A stretch of 64,000 nt of DNA from Nocardia testacea NBRC 100365 (GTDB lineage: Bacteria > Actinomycetota > Actinomycetes > Mycobacteriales > Mycobacteriaceae): positions 1-64,000 of the forward strand of contig NZ_BAGJ01000068.1 in NCBI RefSeq assembly GCF_000308775.1, written 5' to 3'. The first letter of the stretch is position 1. The number at the start of each line of letters is the position of its first letter. The notes below the pieces were generated by a model. The model did not search any database. It was not told where the DNA came from and saw only the letters and a list, made by a program, of their open reading frames with translations. Below are positions 9,503-21,735 of the stretch, in pieces. The translations under genes were made by a program, and so were the position numbers.

Positions 9503-9508
9503 TAGAAT
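9503..9508 (+). promoter_or_regulatory. -10 box of the ileS T-box transcript
   Basis: TAGAAT at 9503-9508 is a good -10 hexamer and would start transcription near 9515, just before the first T-box stem. A TTGACC at 9489-9494 is too close to serve as its -35; TTGTAT at 9477-9482 is 20 nt away. Confidence 0.5.
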
Positions 9509-9514
9509 CAAACC

Positions 9515-9760
9515 TGTAAGTCGGCGATGATCCGGCCATCACCGGGGAGCTTTCGGAAGAACGGCGTCGTGCGGCGCCTCCAGGCCGCGCACGCTCAGTA
9601 GAACCGAACGGGTGAGCCCGTCACAGCTCGTAACGAGAGGTCCACCCGGTTCGCCGGGGCCGGACAAGCGGGGTGGTACCGCGGTTCCGGCGCACCCGTT
9701 GCGCCGCGATCGTCCCCGTGCCGAGATACCGCGCCACAGAGCGCGCCGGGCACGAGGAGA
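9515..9760 (+). ncRNA. T-box riboswitch (Ile, translational type) before ileS
   Basis: The conserved T-box sequence GGGTGGTACCGCG is at 9671-9683. The ultrashort stem I is CGG (9522-9524) with CCG (9542-9544), and GATG (9526-9529) with CATC (9537-9540); its loop starts with ATC (9530-9532), an isoleucine specifier codon. Antisequestrator: CGGGG (9669-9673) pairs with CCCCG (9714-9718) and GCGG (9681-9684) with TCGT (9710-9713), leaving the 7-nt bulge TGGTACC; CGGCGC (9688-9693) with GCGCCG (9701-9706) caps it. Competing sequestrator: TCCCCGTGCC (9713-9722) pairs with GGCACGAGGA (9749-9758), one mismatch, and hides the GAGGA ribosome site of ileS. Uncharged tRNA-Ile should therefore turn on translation. 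Translational ileS T-boxes with ultrashort stem I are established in Nocardia and mycobacteria. Confidence 0.93.
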
Positions 9761-9772
9761 TGTGTATCCGCG

Positions 9773-12910
<3,138 letters not shown>

Positions 12911-12917
12911 GTGCGTC

Positions 12918-12950
12918 GCCGCCGGCCGGATCACCGGTCCGGCCGGCGGC
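12918..12950 (+). terminator. Terminator hairpin after ileS
   Basis: A perfect 13-bp stem: GCCGCCGGCCGGA (12918-12930) pairs with TCCGGCCGGCGGC (12938-12950), loop TCACCGG. It begins 8 nt after the ileS stop. The rest of the gap to 13265 (about 315 bp) shows no gene that I can support. Confidence 0.8.
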
Positions 12951-13251
12951 GTGCCACCCGGCCGTTCGGCGGTGGAACGGCAGGGAGCGCCGCCGCACCC
13001 GGAGCGGGTTCTCGCTGTATTTCCCGGTAGGGCACCAAGGTTCGATGACTCAGGTGTAGGCCGCGTCCCAGCGGTTCCCGAAGGTGGGCTGTCCGGCTGA
13101 GCGGTGGCGCCGACCGGTGGATATCGCCGCGGCGGTCGACGCCCGCGCCGCTCGGGGTATGCCTGCGCCGACCGGTGCGCGTCCGCGCCGTAGCGGCCGG
13201 AACGGGCCGGGCCGCGCCATCGGTGCCCATGACCGAGCCGTGGCCGCGCAC

Positions 13252-13257
13252 TAGGGT
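13252..13257 (+). promoter_or_regulatory. Leaderless -10 box (TAGGGT) before 13266
   Basis: TAGGGT ends 8 nt before the ATG at 13266, as expected for a leaderless transcript. Confidence 0.45.
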
Positions 13258-13265
13258 GAAGTCTT

Positions 13266-14210
13266 ATGGCTTCGGACAATCCCGACGAGTGGTGGCAGCA
13301 TTCCCCTGAGGGACAACAGAAGAAATCCCCGTCGGGTCAGTGGCAGCAGCAGGAGTACCCGTCCCAGGGCGGGCAGCAGGGACCGGGCGTGCAGTGGGGG
13401 CAGACGGCGGGCCACGCCCCGCAACCCGCTCCGCAGCAGGGTGCGTGGGAGGTGCCACCGCTGGGGAGCGGGGGCTACGGCGGCCCGCCGCCGAAGAACA
13501 ACGGCCCGTTGATCGCGGTGCTGGTCGCCGTGGTGGTGCTCGTCCTGATCGGTGTGGTCGGGCTGGTGGCGCTGCAGTCGCGGGGTTCGGCGGAGAATAC
13601 AGCGAGCGGAAACTCCACGGAGGCAACAGGTTCCGTGCGGCCGTCGAGTTCGGCGCCCGCGACCTCCACCACCGCGACCACCAGCGCCCTGCCCTCCGCG
13701 GGCGAGCCGGTGCTGCGCGAGGGACTGGCGCCGGTCGCCGTGCTCGGCCCGACGTGGCAGGCCGGTGAGAGCACCTACACGATGGCTTTCAAGGACTGGC
13801 CCTTCGCTTTCCGTGCGCCCGGCTCCTGGGGGTGTATGAAGGGGTCGATCGACAAGATTCCGGATGCCCAGGCGTGGGGTTGTGTGGACGAGAGCAATTC
13901 CGCTGCCGGACAGAAGGTCAACCTCATTCTCCGCAAATGTCCAGCGACTTGTGATGCCGCCACGCAGGCCCGGTTCAATGCCGACTGGTTCGATCAGCCG
14001 GACAAGGCGCGCACGTTCGACGACCGGACCTCCTACGTGGAGACCGCGGCCAATGACGAAGGCAAGTTCACGGTGGATTTCAGCCGCTTTTTCGCGGCGG
14101 AACCGGGTGATGGGCCGGTGTGGCAGGTGGGGGTCTACGTGGAGTCGCCGGCGGCTACCAAGGACGTGGTTCTCAAGACGCTGAACGATATAGCCACCCA
14201 AACGCAATAA
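13266..14210 (+). CDS. Membrane-anchored protein with Gln/Gly/Pro-rich N-terminus
   Basis: Hypothetical 314-residue protein. Residues 1-77 are low-complexity and rich in Gln, Gly, Pro and Trp (DEWWQHSPEGQQ, repeated GQQ). One strong membrane segment follows (about 78-102), then a Ser/Thr-rich stalk (about 108-145) and an extracytoplasmic domain with AFKDWPFAFRAPGSWGCM and three further Cys residues (WGCV, RKCPATCD), so disulfides are likely. The topology is N-in, C-out. I do not recognise a named family; Nocardia-type genomes carry many such anchored proteins. The start ATG is supported by the TAGGGT box. It stands alone between the ileS terminator and the NlpC/P60 gene. Confidence 0.75.
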   Translation: MASDNPDEWWQHSPEGQQKKSPSGQWQQQEYPSQGGQQGPGVQWGQTAGHAPQPAPQQGAWEVPPLGSGGYGGPPPKNNGPLIAVLVAVVVLVLIGVVGLVALQSRGSAENTASGNSTEATGSVRPSSSAPATSTTATTSALPSAGEPVLREGLAPVAVLGPTWQAGESTYTMAFKDWPFAFRAPGSWGCMKGSIDKIPDAQAWGCVDESNSAAGQKVNLILRKCPATCDAATQARFNADWFDQPDKARTFDDRTSYVETAANDEGKFTVDFSRFFAAEPGDGPVWQVGVYVESPAATKDVVLKTLNDIATQTQ

Positions 14211-14491
14211 ACATTTTTGTGATGTTCATCACATGCTAGAAGTTTGCCAGGAGCTTGTCGCCCTTCTGCGGGCCGGGCAAAATCATCCTCGATACCGCTG
14301 AGTCCGGCCCTCCGGACCACCGGGAACGGTGATCATTTCGTTCGGTTCTACCTGAGTGAAGTTGCGCCGGAGCCCATTCACCCGGCGCGACCCCTGTGGT
14401 TGGCGGTGTCCCCACCCTGCGGTGCGGAGGCCGCGAGAAAACCCGGGCGCCGCACGGTGTCCCGGGCACCGACGGGCAGAAGGGTGGGCAA

Positions 14492-15007
14492 GTGATCGGA
14501 ATTGCACTGCGCCGGGGTATCGCCGGCATGCTTTTCGCGACGGCCGTCGGCGCCGTCGCCGCCGGACCCGGGTGGGCGCAGACCGGAAGCGGGGCCACCG
14601 GATCGGCCTCCGGCTCCGGATCGCTCAGCGCCAGTGGATCGGCCGCGTTACCGGTCTCCAGCAGCAACGGGCTCGGCGCACTGGCCGCCGCGACCTCGCA
14701 GACCGGGAAGATGTACGAATGGGGCGCCACCGGTCCGGACACCTGGGACTGCTCCGGTCTGGTGCAGTGGGCCTTCCGCCAGGTGGGTGTCATGCTGCCG
14801 CGCACCACCTGGGAGCAGGCCGAAGTGGGTGCTTCGGTGCCGCGGTACGCGCTCTCGCCCGGTGATGTGATCATCATCAACCCCGACGCCTCCCATGTCG
14901 GGATCTACGCCGGATTCGGCCAGGTACTCAATGCCTACGGTGCCGGCGTACCGGTCGGGCTCAGCCCGCTCGATCAGTTCTACATCTACAGCATCCGTCG
15001 TTTCTGA
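14492..15007 (+). CDS. Secreted NlpC/P60 family peptidoglycan hydrolase
   Basis: NlpC/P60 enzymes are cysteine peptidases that cut stem-peptide bonds in peptidoglycan, usually D-Glu to m-DAP. The 171-residue product has a signal peptide (residues 1-29, ending near GWAQ), a Ser/Gly-rich linker, and a compact NlpC/P60 domain (about 65-171). The catalytic Cys is in DCSGLVQW (Cys87) and the His in DASHVGIYAG (His135). Unlike RipA it lacks a long coiled-coil region, so it resembles the short secreted forms. I chose GTG 14492 with AAGGGTGGG upstream, which gives a proper signal peptide; the open frame from 14396 would not. The 281-bp gap before it shows no gene. Confidence 0.85.
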   Translation: MIGIALRRGIAGMLFATAVGAVAAGPGWAQTGSGATGSASGSGSLSASGSAALPVSSSNGLGALAAATSQTGKMYEWGATGPDTWDCSGLVQWAFRQVGVMLPRTTWEQAEVGASVPRYALSPGDVIIINPDASHVGIYAGFGQVLNAYGAGVPVGLSPLDQFYIYSIRRF

Positions 15008-15012
15008 GGCTG

Positions 15013-15032
15013 CGGCGGCAGCGTCGCCGCCG
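15013..15032. terminator. Small hairpin between convergent genes
   Basis: CGGCGGC (15013-15019) pairs with GCCGCCG (15026-15032), loop AGCGTC. It lies between the stops of the NlpC/P60 gene and galU and may serve both directions. The stem is only 7 bp. Confidence 0.4.
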
Positions 15033-15040
15033 AACCGCGG

Positions 15041-15916
15041 TCAGTCGACCTGCCGGCGCAGCAGCGGCCCATAGTCGGGGTGGGCCAGCGCCGAGGCGAA
15101 CTGCGCGATGAGATAGTCGCCGGGGTTACCTGTGTCGTACCAGCGGCCCTGGATGACCTGCCCGTAGACCGCGTGGTTGGCGGCATAGGCGTTGATGGAA
15201 TCGGTCAGGTAGACCTCGCCGGTGCGATGGGTGTACCAGTTCTCCGTCTGCGCCCGCAGTTCGTCGATGATCCCTGGCGTCACCACGTAGCCGCCGATCG
15301 CGGCGAAGGCCGAGGGGGCATCCTCGGGTTTGGGTTTCTCCACCAGCCCCGATATGCGCAGCAGGCCGTCATCCAGGTCCTCCCGGACCACCGGGACACC
15401 GTAGCGCTGCGATTCGTTCGGATTCATCGGCATCAGTGCCAGTACCGGGCAGCCCGTCGATTCGTAGGCGCGGATCAGCTGCTGGGCCCGCGGTTCCTCG
15501 GCGACGAAGACGTCGTCGGGCCACAGCACCAGCATCGGTTCGTCGCCGGCGGTGCGGGCGGCGTTGAGTACCGGGGTCCCGTTGCCGTACGGGCCGTGCT
15601 GGTCCAGATAGGTGATGTGACCCAGCCGGGACAGTTCGCCGACCTCCTCCACCGCGTCCGCGTAGGCGGTCTTACCGTCGGCGCGCAGCTGGGCCACGAG
15701 TGCGGGATTGGGCCGGAAATGATCCTGGATCAGCGATTTCCCGCCACTGACCACAATGGTGATATCGGTGATCCCGGAGGCCACCAGCTCACGTACCGTG
15801 TGCTCGATCACCGGCTTGTCGCCGACCGGCAGCATCTCCTTGGGGATCGCCTTGGTCAGCGGTAGCAGTCGGGAACCGATACCGGCAGCGGGAATGACGG
15901 CCTTACGGATCTTCAT
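15041..15916 (-). CDS. galU: UTP--glucose-1-phosphate uridylyltransferase
   Basis: GalU makes UDP-glucose from UTP and glucose-1-phosphate, a precursor for trehalose, glycolipids and cell-wall arabinogalactan sugars. The 291-residue protein starts [19 protein letters not shown], with the nucleotide-binding loop AAGIGSRL, then [14 protein letters not shown], the VLWPDDVF metal region and the [11 protein letters not shown] and [13 protein letters not shown] motifs. The length is normal for bacterial GalU. It is transcribed alone on the minus strand, convergent with the NlpC/P60 gene. Confidence 0.95.
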   Translation of the reverse strand: MKIRKAVIPAAGIGSRLLPLTKAIPKEMLPVGDKPVIEHTVRELVASGITDITIVVSGGKSLIQDHFRPNPALVAQLRADGKTAYADAVEEVGELSRLGHITYLDQHGPYGNGTPVLNAARTAGDEPMLVLWPDDVFVAEEPRAQQLIRAYESTGCPVLALMPMNPNESQRYGVPVVREDLDDGLLRISGLVEKPKPEDAPSAFAAIGGYVVTPGIIDELRAQTENWYTHRTGEVYLTDSINAYAANHAVYGQVIQGRWYDTGNPGDYLIAQFASALAHPDYGPLLRRQVD

Positions 15917-16118
15917 CGTCCGATCATCACATATCCGTCGGGCGCGGCGCGGTATCCCAGCCTGCTCCCGCGATCCCGGAAACGCCGCGTGGCCGGGTCG
16001 ATCGGGGGCGGGTGGGTCCGCCGGTGGCTAGGCCCCGTGACAGGACACCCGGCCGAGAGAACTCCCCGCAACCGCGTGGGGACCGATCCGCCTCTCCTCT
16101 CCTGTCGGTATCGCCGCG

Positions 16119-16124
16119 TACATT
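16119..16124 (+). promoter_or_regulatory. -10 box before the dinB upstream ORF
   Basis: TACATT ends 8 nt before ATG 16133, so a transcript could start at this ATG. No actinobacterial LexA box is visible next to it. Confidence 0.35.
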
Positions 16125-16132
16125 CTGCGCTC

Positions 16133-16231
16133 ATGGACTCCACGGTCACCGACAGCGGCCGCGGCGGGAGCGCCCGCCGCCGGGTGCCGCGGTGGTGGCC
16201 GGCCGGCGAACCGCGAGCGGACCCGTGGTGA
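16133..16231 (+). CDS. Short upstream ORF coupled to dinB (32 aa)
   Basis: ATG 16133 opens a 32-codon ORF starting [10 protein letters not shown], rich in Arg and Gly with two adjacent Trp codons. It ends in a TGA at 16229-16231 that overlaps the dinB GTG at 16228 (GTGA). dinB has no clear ribosome site of its own, so translation may depend on this ORF. It has no recognisable family. Confidence 0.4.
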   Translation: MDSTVTDSGRGGSARRRVPRWWPAGEPRADPW

Positions 16232-17751
16232 GCGCCGAGCATTCCGGGGCCGCCGCCGGACCGGCCCCGGAGGCGGTCGGCGAAACTTCCCGGCGCTGGG
16301 TGCTCCATATCGATATGGATGCCTTCTTCGCCTCCTGTGAACAGCTCACCCGCCCCACGCTGCGCGGCCGCCCGGTGCTGGTCGGCGGGACCGGGGCGCG
16401 CGGGGTGGTGGCCGGGGCGAGTTACGAGGCGCGGGTGTTCGGCGCGCGTTCGGCCATGCCGATGCAGCAGGCGCGGCGGCTGGTCGGGGTGTCGGCGGTG
16501 GTGGTCCCGCCCCGGGGCGCGCTGTACAGCGTGCTGAGCGGACGGGTCTTCGATACCCTGCGGGCCCGTATCCCGGTGCTGGAGACCCTGTCGTTCGACG
16601 AGGCGTTCGCCGAGCCCGCCGAACTGGCCGGGGCGAGTGCGGCGGAGGTGGCCGCGTTCTGCGCCGGATTGCGGGCGGCGGTGCGGGAGAGTACGGGCCT
16701 GGTGGCCTCGGTGGGAGCCGGCAGCGGGAAGCAACTGGCCAAGATCGCCTCCGGCATGGCCAAACCCGATGGGATCCGGGTGATCGCGCCGGGTGAGCAG
16801 CAGGCGCTGCTGTCCGCGCTGCCGGTGCGCAAACTCTGGGGTATCGGCCCGGTGGCCGAGGGCCGGTTGCGCACCCTCGGAATCGAAACCGTGGGTGCCT
16901 TCGCCGCGCTGCCGGAGGCCGAGGCGGTATCGATCCTGGGCGGCAGTATCGGCGCGGCGCTGCACCGGCTCGCCCGCGGTATCGACGACCGTCCGGTCAC
17001 CGAACGCGCCGAGGCCAAACAGATCAGTGCCGAGACCACCTACGAGCACGATATCGTCACGCTGGAGCGGTTGCGCCCGGCGATCACCGAGATGGCCGCC
17101 GCCGCGCACCGCCGGCTCGGTCGCGACGGCCGCGCCGCCCGGACCGTGGTGCTGAAACTCCGGCGCGCCGATATGAGTATCACCACGCGTTCGACCACCC
17201 TGCCGTACGCGACCGAGGATCTGCCCACCCTGACCGCCGCCGCGCAGCGGGCCGCGATCGACCCGCGTGACCTGGGGCCGATCCGGTTGGTCGGTGTCGG
17301 CTACGCCGGTTTGTCCACCATCCGGCAGGAATCGCTGTTCCCGGAACTGGACCGGCTGGGTGGTGAGCCCGGTGGAGCCGCCGGTGAGCCGGGTGGTACC
17401 CCGGATTCTCTGACGGCGATCGAAGAGAGCTCTGTGGATTCGGTAAGACATCCGGGCGGACCGGCGAGTTCCGTGGACACGACCATCGGTTCGCCCCCGG
17501 TGCCCGGGGCGCCCGCCGAAAACTCGCCCGGGCGGCGGAATTCCGACGTTTCCGCTGGCAGTGGCACACTCTGGCGGCCGGGTTCGGATGTGCGGCATCC
17601 GGAATACGGGTTCGGCTGGGTGCAGGGGGCGGGCCACGGACGAGTGACCGTCCGGTTCGAGACCCGCTCGACAGGACCGGGGATCGCGCGTACTTTCGCT
17701 GCCGACAATACGGAGTTGTGCTCAGCGGATCCGCTCGCCAGCTTGTCCTGA
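16228..17751 (+). CDS. dinB: DNA polymerase IV (DinB, DinX-like) with Tudor-like C-terminus
   Basis: Y-family translesion polymerase. The product is about 507 residues. The catalytic metal motif HIDMDAFF (Asp29 and Asp31) is followed by [19 protein letters not shown], the second motif SFDEAF (near residue 122), [20 protein letters not shown], helix-hairpin-helix parts ([25 protein letters not shown]) and the little-finger domain. A disordered linker (about 380-450) leads to a C-terminal module with [20 protein letters not shown] and VTVRFETR, which resembles Tudor-like tails such as that of PcrA. It follows ileS as dinX does in M. tuberculosis. The GTG 16228 start is weak and overlaps a short upstream ORF. 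No SOS box was seen. Confidence 0.88.
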   Translation: MSAEHSGAAAGPAPEAVGETSRRWVLHIDMDAFFASCEQLTRPTLRGRPVLVGGTGARGVVAGASYEARVFGARSAMPMQQARRLVGVSAVVVPPRGALYSVLSGRVFDTLRARIPVLETLSFDEAFAEPAELAGASAAEVAAFCAGLRAAVRESTGLVASVGAGSGKQLAKIASGMAKPDGIRVIAPGEQQALLSALPVRKLWGIGPVAEGRLRTLGIETVGAFAALPEAEAVSILGGSIGAALHRLARGIDDRPVTERAEAKQISAETTYEHDIVTLERLRPAITEMAAAAHRRLGRDGRAARTVVLKLRRADMSITTRSTTLPYATEDLPTLTAAAQRAAIDPRDLGPIRLVGVGYAGLSTIRQESLFPELDRLGGEPGGAAGEPGGTPDSLTAIEESSVDSVRHPGGPASSVDTTIGSPPVPGAPAENSPGRRNSDVSAGSGTLWRPGSDVRHPEYGFGWVQGAGHGRVTVRFETRSTGPGIARTFAADNTELCSADPLASLS

Positions 17752-17847
17752 GGGCCCGCCGGGTAGGTTGGTCCGGGCAGCGTCGCCGGTTCCGGTGGCT
17801 CTGTCGTAGTGCACGACACCGAACCCTCGAACGCAAAGGACGAGCAG

Positions 17848-18354
17848 TTGAAGCTTCGCAAGACCGGACGTATCGCGATCGCCGGCGTGGCCGCCGTGGC
17901 CGCGCTGACCCTGACGGCGTGTGGTAGCGATGATTCCGACTCGGACAGCAAGGCCGCCGCCACCACGTCCGCGTCGGCGGCCGCCTCGGAAGAGGCGTCC
18001 GATCTGCCGCCGGTGCCCACCGTGGCCGATCTGAACGCTCAACTCCAGCGCGCCCTCGACCCGGCCGTACCCAACGAGGAGAAGCTGGACATGGTGCAGG
18101 GCGCCGAGGCGGATCCGGAACTGCCGGGCAAACTGGCCCAGTTCTACACGGATTCGGGCGCCACCATCGAGGTCACCGAGGTCAACGATTTCGCCGACAC
18201 CATCAACGCCAAGGCCAACTTCAAACTGGGCGACACCCAGAACGTGGTCGATGTCCCGTTCGTCGCCGAAGACGGTGTGTGGAAGGTCGAGAAGACCTGG
18301 ACCTGCAATATGCTCGCCCAGGCCCAGGTGCAGTCCCCGGCCTGCGCGGCCTGA
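17848..18354 (+). CDS. Mtb12-like lipoprotein
   Basis: Exported 168-residue lipoprotein. The signal peptide ends in the lipobox LTAC (Cys25), followed by an acidic Ser/Asp linker. The mature part reads PTVADLNAQLQRALDP, PNEEKLDMVQGAEA and ends VWKVEKTWTCNMLAQA, similar to the C-terminal domain of the mycobacterial antigen Mtb12/CFP2. The function of that family is unknown. I chose the TTG start at 17848 because it has an AAAGGACGA ribosome site and gives a compact basic signal peptide; the GTG at 17809 would add 13 charged residues. A strong terminator follows. Confidence 0.82.
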   Translation: MKLRKTGRIAIAGVAAVAALTLTACGSDDSDSDSKAAATTSASAAASEEASDLPPVPTVADLNAQLQRALDPAVPNEEKLDMVQGAEADPELPGKLAQFYTDSGATIEVTEVNDFADTINAKANFKLGDTQNVVDVPFVAEDGVWKVEKTWTCNMLAQAQVQSPACAA

Positions 18355-18369
18355 TATCGCAGCGTGTGA

Positions 18370-18402
18370 ACCGGCCGGTCCGCTATGAGCGGACCGGCCG
18401 GT
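18370..18402 (+). terminator. Strong terminator after the Mtb12-like gene
   Basis: A perfect 15-bp stem: ACCGGCCGGTCCGCT (18370-18384) with AGCGGACCGGCCGGT (18388-18402), loop ATG, then CTCGTTAT. Confidence 0.8.
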
Positions 18403-18462
18403 CTCGTTATCCGCTTCGGTGGGATCGGCGAGCGCAGCCGTAGTGCCGCGCGCGGCCCCCGC

Positions 18463-18468
18463 TAGGAT
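18463..18468 (+). promoter_or_regulatory. Leaderless -10 box of the emb gene
   Basis: TAGGAT ends 8 nt before GTG 18477, which fixes that GTG as the likely start and predicts a leaderless mRNA. Confidence 0.5.
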
Positions 18469-18476
18469 TGCGCCCC

Positions 18477-21400
18477 GTGGCTGACACGATGGTGGTGGCG
18501 GCGCCCGAGCCGACAGATCTCTCCGACGGTCCCCGATCCCGAACACGGGGTGGCTGGGCGCGACCGGTCGCGCTGATCTCGGCGCTCATCGGAGCACTGC
18601 TCGCGATAGCGGTACCGCTGCTGCCGGTCCGGGTCGACGCCGCCACACTGTCCTGGCCGCAGGACGATTCCGCCGCCTCGATCGAGGCCCCGCTGGTCGC
18701 GTACGCGCCCCTGGACTACACGGCCACGGTGCCGTGCGCGGCGATCCGGCAACTCGGGCCCGGTGGCGGGGTGCTGACCGCCACCGCGCCCTACGGCGCA
18801 CCCGATTTGGAGCGCTACGGTTTCCTGGCCCGGGTCCGGCCCGCCACACCGGAGTCCGGGGCGCAACTCGACGTCGTCCTGCGCAACCAGTCGCTGTTCA
18901 GCGTCCCGGTCGCGGAACTGCCCCCGAACTGTGAACTCGATGTGCGCGCCGGGATGACCGAAGCCGTCGCCTCGCTCACCGGATCCGAGCCGGTGGTGCT
19001 GAGCGGTGATTTCCGGCCCCAGCTGGTCGGGGTGTTCAGCGACCTGGTCGATCCCGCGGGCACCCGGGTCACCGCCGCGGTCGACAGCCGATTCACCTCC
19101 AGCCCGACCCCGCTGAAACAGGTCGCGATCTGGGTGGCGGTCGCCGCCACGCTGCTCTCGCTCTTCGCGCTGCACCGGTTGGACGGCCTCGACGGCCGGC
19201 GTGCCCGCCGGTTCCTGCCGGCCCGGTGGTGGACCTTCCGTCCGGTCGATGTGGTGGTGCTGGGCACGCTGGTGCTCTGGCATTTCATCGGCGCCACCAC
19301 CTCCGACGACGGCTACCAGTTCAGCATGGGCCGCACCTCGCAGGCCGCCGGGTACATGGCGAACTACTTCCGCTACTTCGGGGTCCCGGAGAACCCGGTC
19401 GGCACCCCGTACTACGACCTCATCGGCCTGATGGCCGATCTCACCACCGCCAGCCCCTGGGTGCGGCTGCCGAGTCTGCTGGCCGGCATCCTGGCCTGGC
19501 TGGTGATCAGCCGCGAGGTGGTGCCCCGGTTCGGGGCCGCGCTGCATCGCAATCGGTTCGTCCCGTGGACCGGCGCGCTGGTGTTCCTGGCCGTGTGGCT
19601 GCCCTACAACAACGGGCTGCGGCCCGAGCCGATCGTCGCGCTCGGCGTGCTGCTCACCTGGTGTTCGGTCGAGCGCGGTATCGCCACCCGCCGGCTGCTG
19701 CCGTTCGCGGTGGCCATCCTGATCGCCGCCTTCAGCTGCACCGCCGGCCCGCACGGCATCATCTGCGTGGCCGCACTGCTGGCCGGGCTGCGGCCGCTGA
19801 TCAAGATGCTCGCCGCCCGCGCGCCGCGGATCGGCTGGCTCGCGCAAGTGCTACCGCTGGCCGCCGCGGGTGTTCTCGTGCTGGTGGTGGCCTTCGCCGA
19901 CCAGCCGTTCAGCGCCATGATGGAGATGCGCCGGGTGCACGAACTCGCCGGCCCGAGTGTGCTGTGGTTCGACGAATACCTGCGCTACCAGTACCTGTTC
20001 ATGGGCACGGTCGACGGCTCGGTGGCCCGCCGCTTCGGGATCTTCGTCATGATCGCCGGATTGGCGGTATGCCTGCTCACCCTGCTACGTAAGGGCGGCC
20101 GGATCCCCACCGCCGCGGTGGGGCCGTCGCGGCGCATCCTCGGAGTCACCGTCGGTGCCATGGCGCTGATGATGACCACCCCCACCAAATGGACCCATCA
20201 CCTCGGCGTCTTCGCCGGGCTGGCCGGTGCGGTGGCCGTGCTGACGGCCGTCGCGATCGGGCCGCGGGTCATGCGCGCACCGCGCAACCGGGCACTGTTC
20301 GCCGCCGCGGTGTCGTTCCTGCTGGCCCTCGTGTTCGCCGGCCCCAACGGCTGGTGGTACGTCTCCTCCTACAGTGTCCCGTGGTGGGACAAACAACCCT
20401 CGCTGGCCGGTATCGCCGTCAACAAGGTCTTCCTGTTCGGCGCGGTGGCCCTGCTGGCGCTGGCGGCGTGGTGGCATGTGCGGGCACCCGACGACGGGCA
20501 GCACCGGATCTCACCCTGGGGCTGGCGGTTCGCCAAGATTCCGGCCCTGACGGTCGCCGCCGCCTTCATGGTGCTGTTCGAGGTGGCGTCGTTCGCGAAG
20601 GGCGCGGTCTCCCAGTACCCGGCCTTCTCGCTGGCGAGTTCGAACCTCAGCGCGCTCGCCGGGGACACCTGCGGCCTGGCCCCGCATGTGCTGGTGGAGC
20701 CCGACCCCAACCGCGGCATGCTCACCCCGCTCTCCGGCGATCCCGCCTCGGCCCTGGCCGGTACCGGGACGGGCTTCAGCCCCACCGGCGTCGCGGCGGA
20801 TCTGAGCGCCGACGCCGAGGAAGGCGCCGACGCCGCCATCGCCGATTCGGTGGGCGAGGCGACCGGGGGTACCGGGGTCGCGACCGAAACCGACAGTCCC
20901 GCACTGCCCTTCGGGCTGGACCCGGGCACCCCGGTGCTGGGCAGCGATCACGCCGACGGCCCGGCCCAGCTCACCTCCGGCTGGTACCGGCTGCCGCCGG
21001 TCGCCGACCGCGCGGATATTCTCGCCCTCAGCGCCGCGGGCCGTATCTGGTCGCGGGACGCCGACGGTGTGGTGACCCACGGGCAGTCGCTGGAACTGGA
21101 GTTCGGCTCCACCACCGCGCCGGGCGGTTCGGCCACGGACCCGGTCCCACTGCGCCGGGTCAATCCGATCGATATCGGCCCGGCGCCGTCCTGGCGCAAT
21201 CTGCGGGTCCCGCTGGGGCCCTACGCCGATGCCGACACCGTGCGCGTCGTCGCCGCCGACCGCGACCGTGATCCGAAGCAGTGGCTGGCCTTCACTCCGC
21301 CGCGCATGCCGCAGACCCAGGACTTGAACACGGTCGTCGGATCCACCGATCCGGTACTGCTGGATTGGGCGGTGGGCCTGCAGTTCCCGTGCCAGCGCCC

Positions 21401-21701
21401 GTTCGACCACCGCGTCGGGATCGCCGAAGTGCCGAAGTACCGCATCCTGCCGGACCGGATCGGTGCGCACGACACCAACCTGTGGCAGAACCACGACGGC
21501 GGCGGCCCGCTGGGCTGGACCGGTCTGCTGCTGTACGCCCGCACCCTGCCGACCTATCTCGACCAGGACTGGGATCGCGATTGGGGACAGCTACAGCAGT
21601 TCCTCCCCATCGACCCCGACGCGGTCCCGGCCCGCCCGCGCACGACACAGGAGGACCACTCCGGGACCTGGACGCCCGGGCCGATCAACGTCGCCTGGTG
21701 A
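18477..21701 (+). CDS. Emb family arabinosyltransferase
   Basis: GT-C glycosyltransferase that uses decaprenylphosphoryl-arabinose to build the arabinan of arabinogalactan or lipoarabinomannan in the cell envelope; Emb proteins are the target of ethambutol. The 1074-residue product has an N-terminal membrane helix, an extracytoplasmic jelly-roll domain (about 45-220), a multi-pass membrane region (about 220-690) with the catalytic acidic motif TTSDDGYQ (about 275-282), and a large C-terminal carbohydrate-binding domain with [14 protein letters not shown]. The length matches EmbA/B/C. Only one emb gene is present here, not the mycobacterial embCAB set, so EmbA/B/C cannot be assigned. ctpE follows 34 nt later. 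Confidence 0.93.
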   Translation: MADTMVVAAPEPTDLSDGPRSRTRGGWARPVALISALIGALLAIAVPLLPVRVDAATLSWPQDDSAASIEAPLVAYAPLDYTATVPCAAIRQLGPGGGVLTATAPYGAPDLERYGFLARVRPATPESGAQLDVVLRNQSLFSVPVAELPPNCELDVRAGMTEAVASLTGSEPVVLSGDFRPQLVGVFSDLVDPAGTRVTAAVDSRFTSSPTPLKQVAIWVAVAATLLSLFALHRLDGLDGRRARRFLPARWWTFRPVDVVVLGTLVLWHFIGATTSDDGYQFSMGRTSQAAGYMANYFRYFGVPENPVGTPYYDLIGLMADLTTASPWVRLPSLLAGILAWLVISREVVPRFGAALHRNRFVPWTGALVFLAVWLPYNNGLRPEPIVALGVLLTWCSVERGIATRRLLPFAVAILIAAFSCTAGPHGIICVAALLAGLRPLIKMLAARAPRIGWLAQVLPLAAAGVLVLVVAFADQPFSAMMEMRRVHELAGPSVLWFDEYLRYQYLFMGTVDGSVARRFGIFVMIAGLAVCLLTLLRKGGRIPTAAVGPSRRILGVTVGAMALMMTTPTKWTHHLGVFAGLAGAVAVLTAVAIGPRVMRAPRNRALFAAAVSFLLALVFAGPNGWWYVSSYSVPWWDKQPSLAGIAVNKVFLFGAVALLALAAWWHVRAPDDGQHRISPWGWRFAKIPALTVAAAFMVLFEVASFAKGAVSQYPAFSLASSNLSALAGDTCGLAPHVLVEPDPNRGMLTPLSGDPASALAGTGTGFSPTGVAADLSADAEEGADAAIADSVGEATGGTGVATETDSPALPFGLDPGTPVLGSDHADGPAQLTSGWYRLPPVADRADILALSAAGRIWSRDADGVVTHGQSLELEFGSTTAPGGSATDPVPLRRVNPIDIGPAPSWRNLRVPLGPYADADTVRVVAADRDRDPKQWLAFTPPRMPQTQDLNTVVGSTDPVLLDWAVGLQFPCQRPFDHRVGIAEVPKYRILPDRIGAHDTNLWQNHDGGGPLGWTGLLLYARTLPTYLDQDWDRDWGQLQQFLPIDPDAVPARPRTTQEDHSGTWTPGPINVAW

Positions 21702-21735
21702 GTCGCGCCCCGCGGCGCTGGTTACGCTGACAGCC

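Noticed and set aside
14211..14491. c-di-AMP (ydaO) riboswitch before the NlpC/P60 gene
   Set aside because: Such riboswitches are common before NlpC/P60 genes in actinobacteria, but I cannot find the conserved core sequences here.
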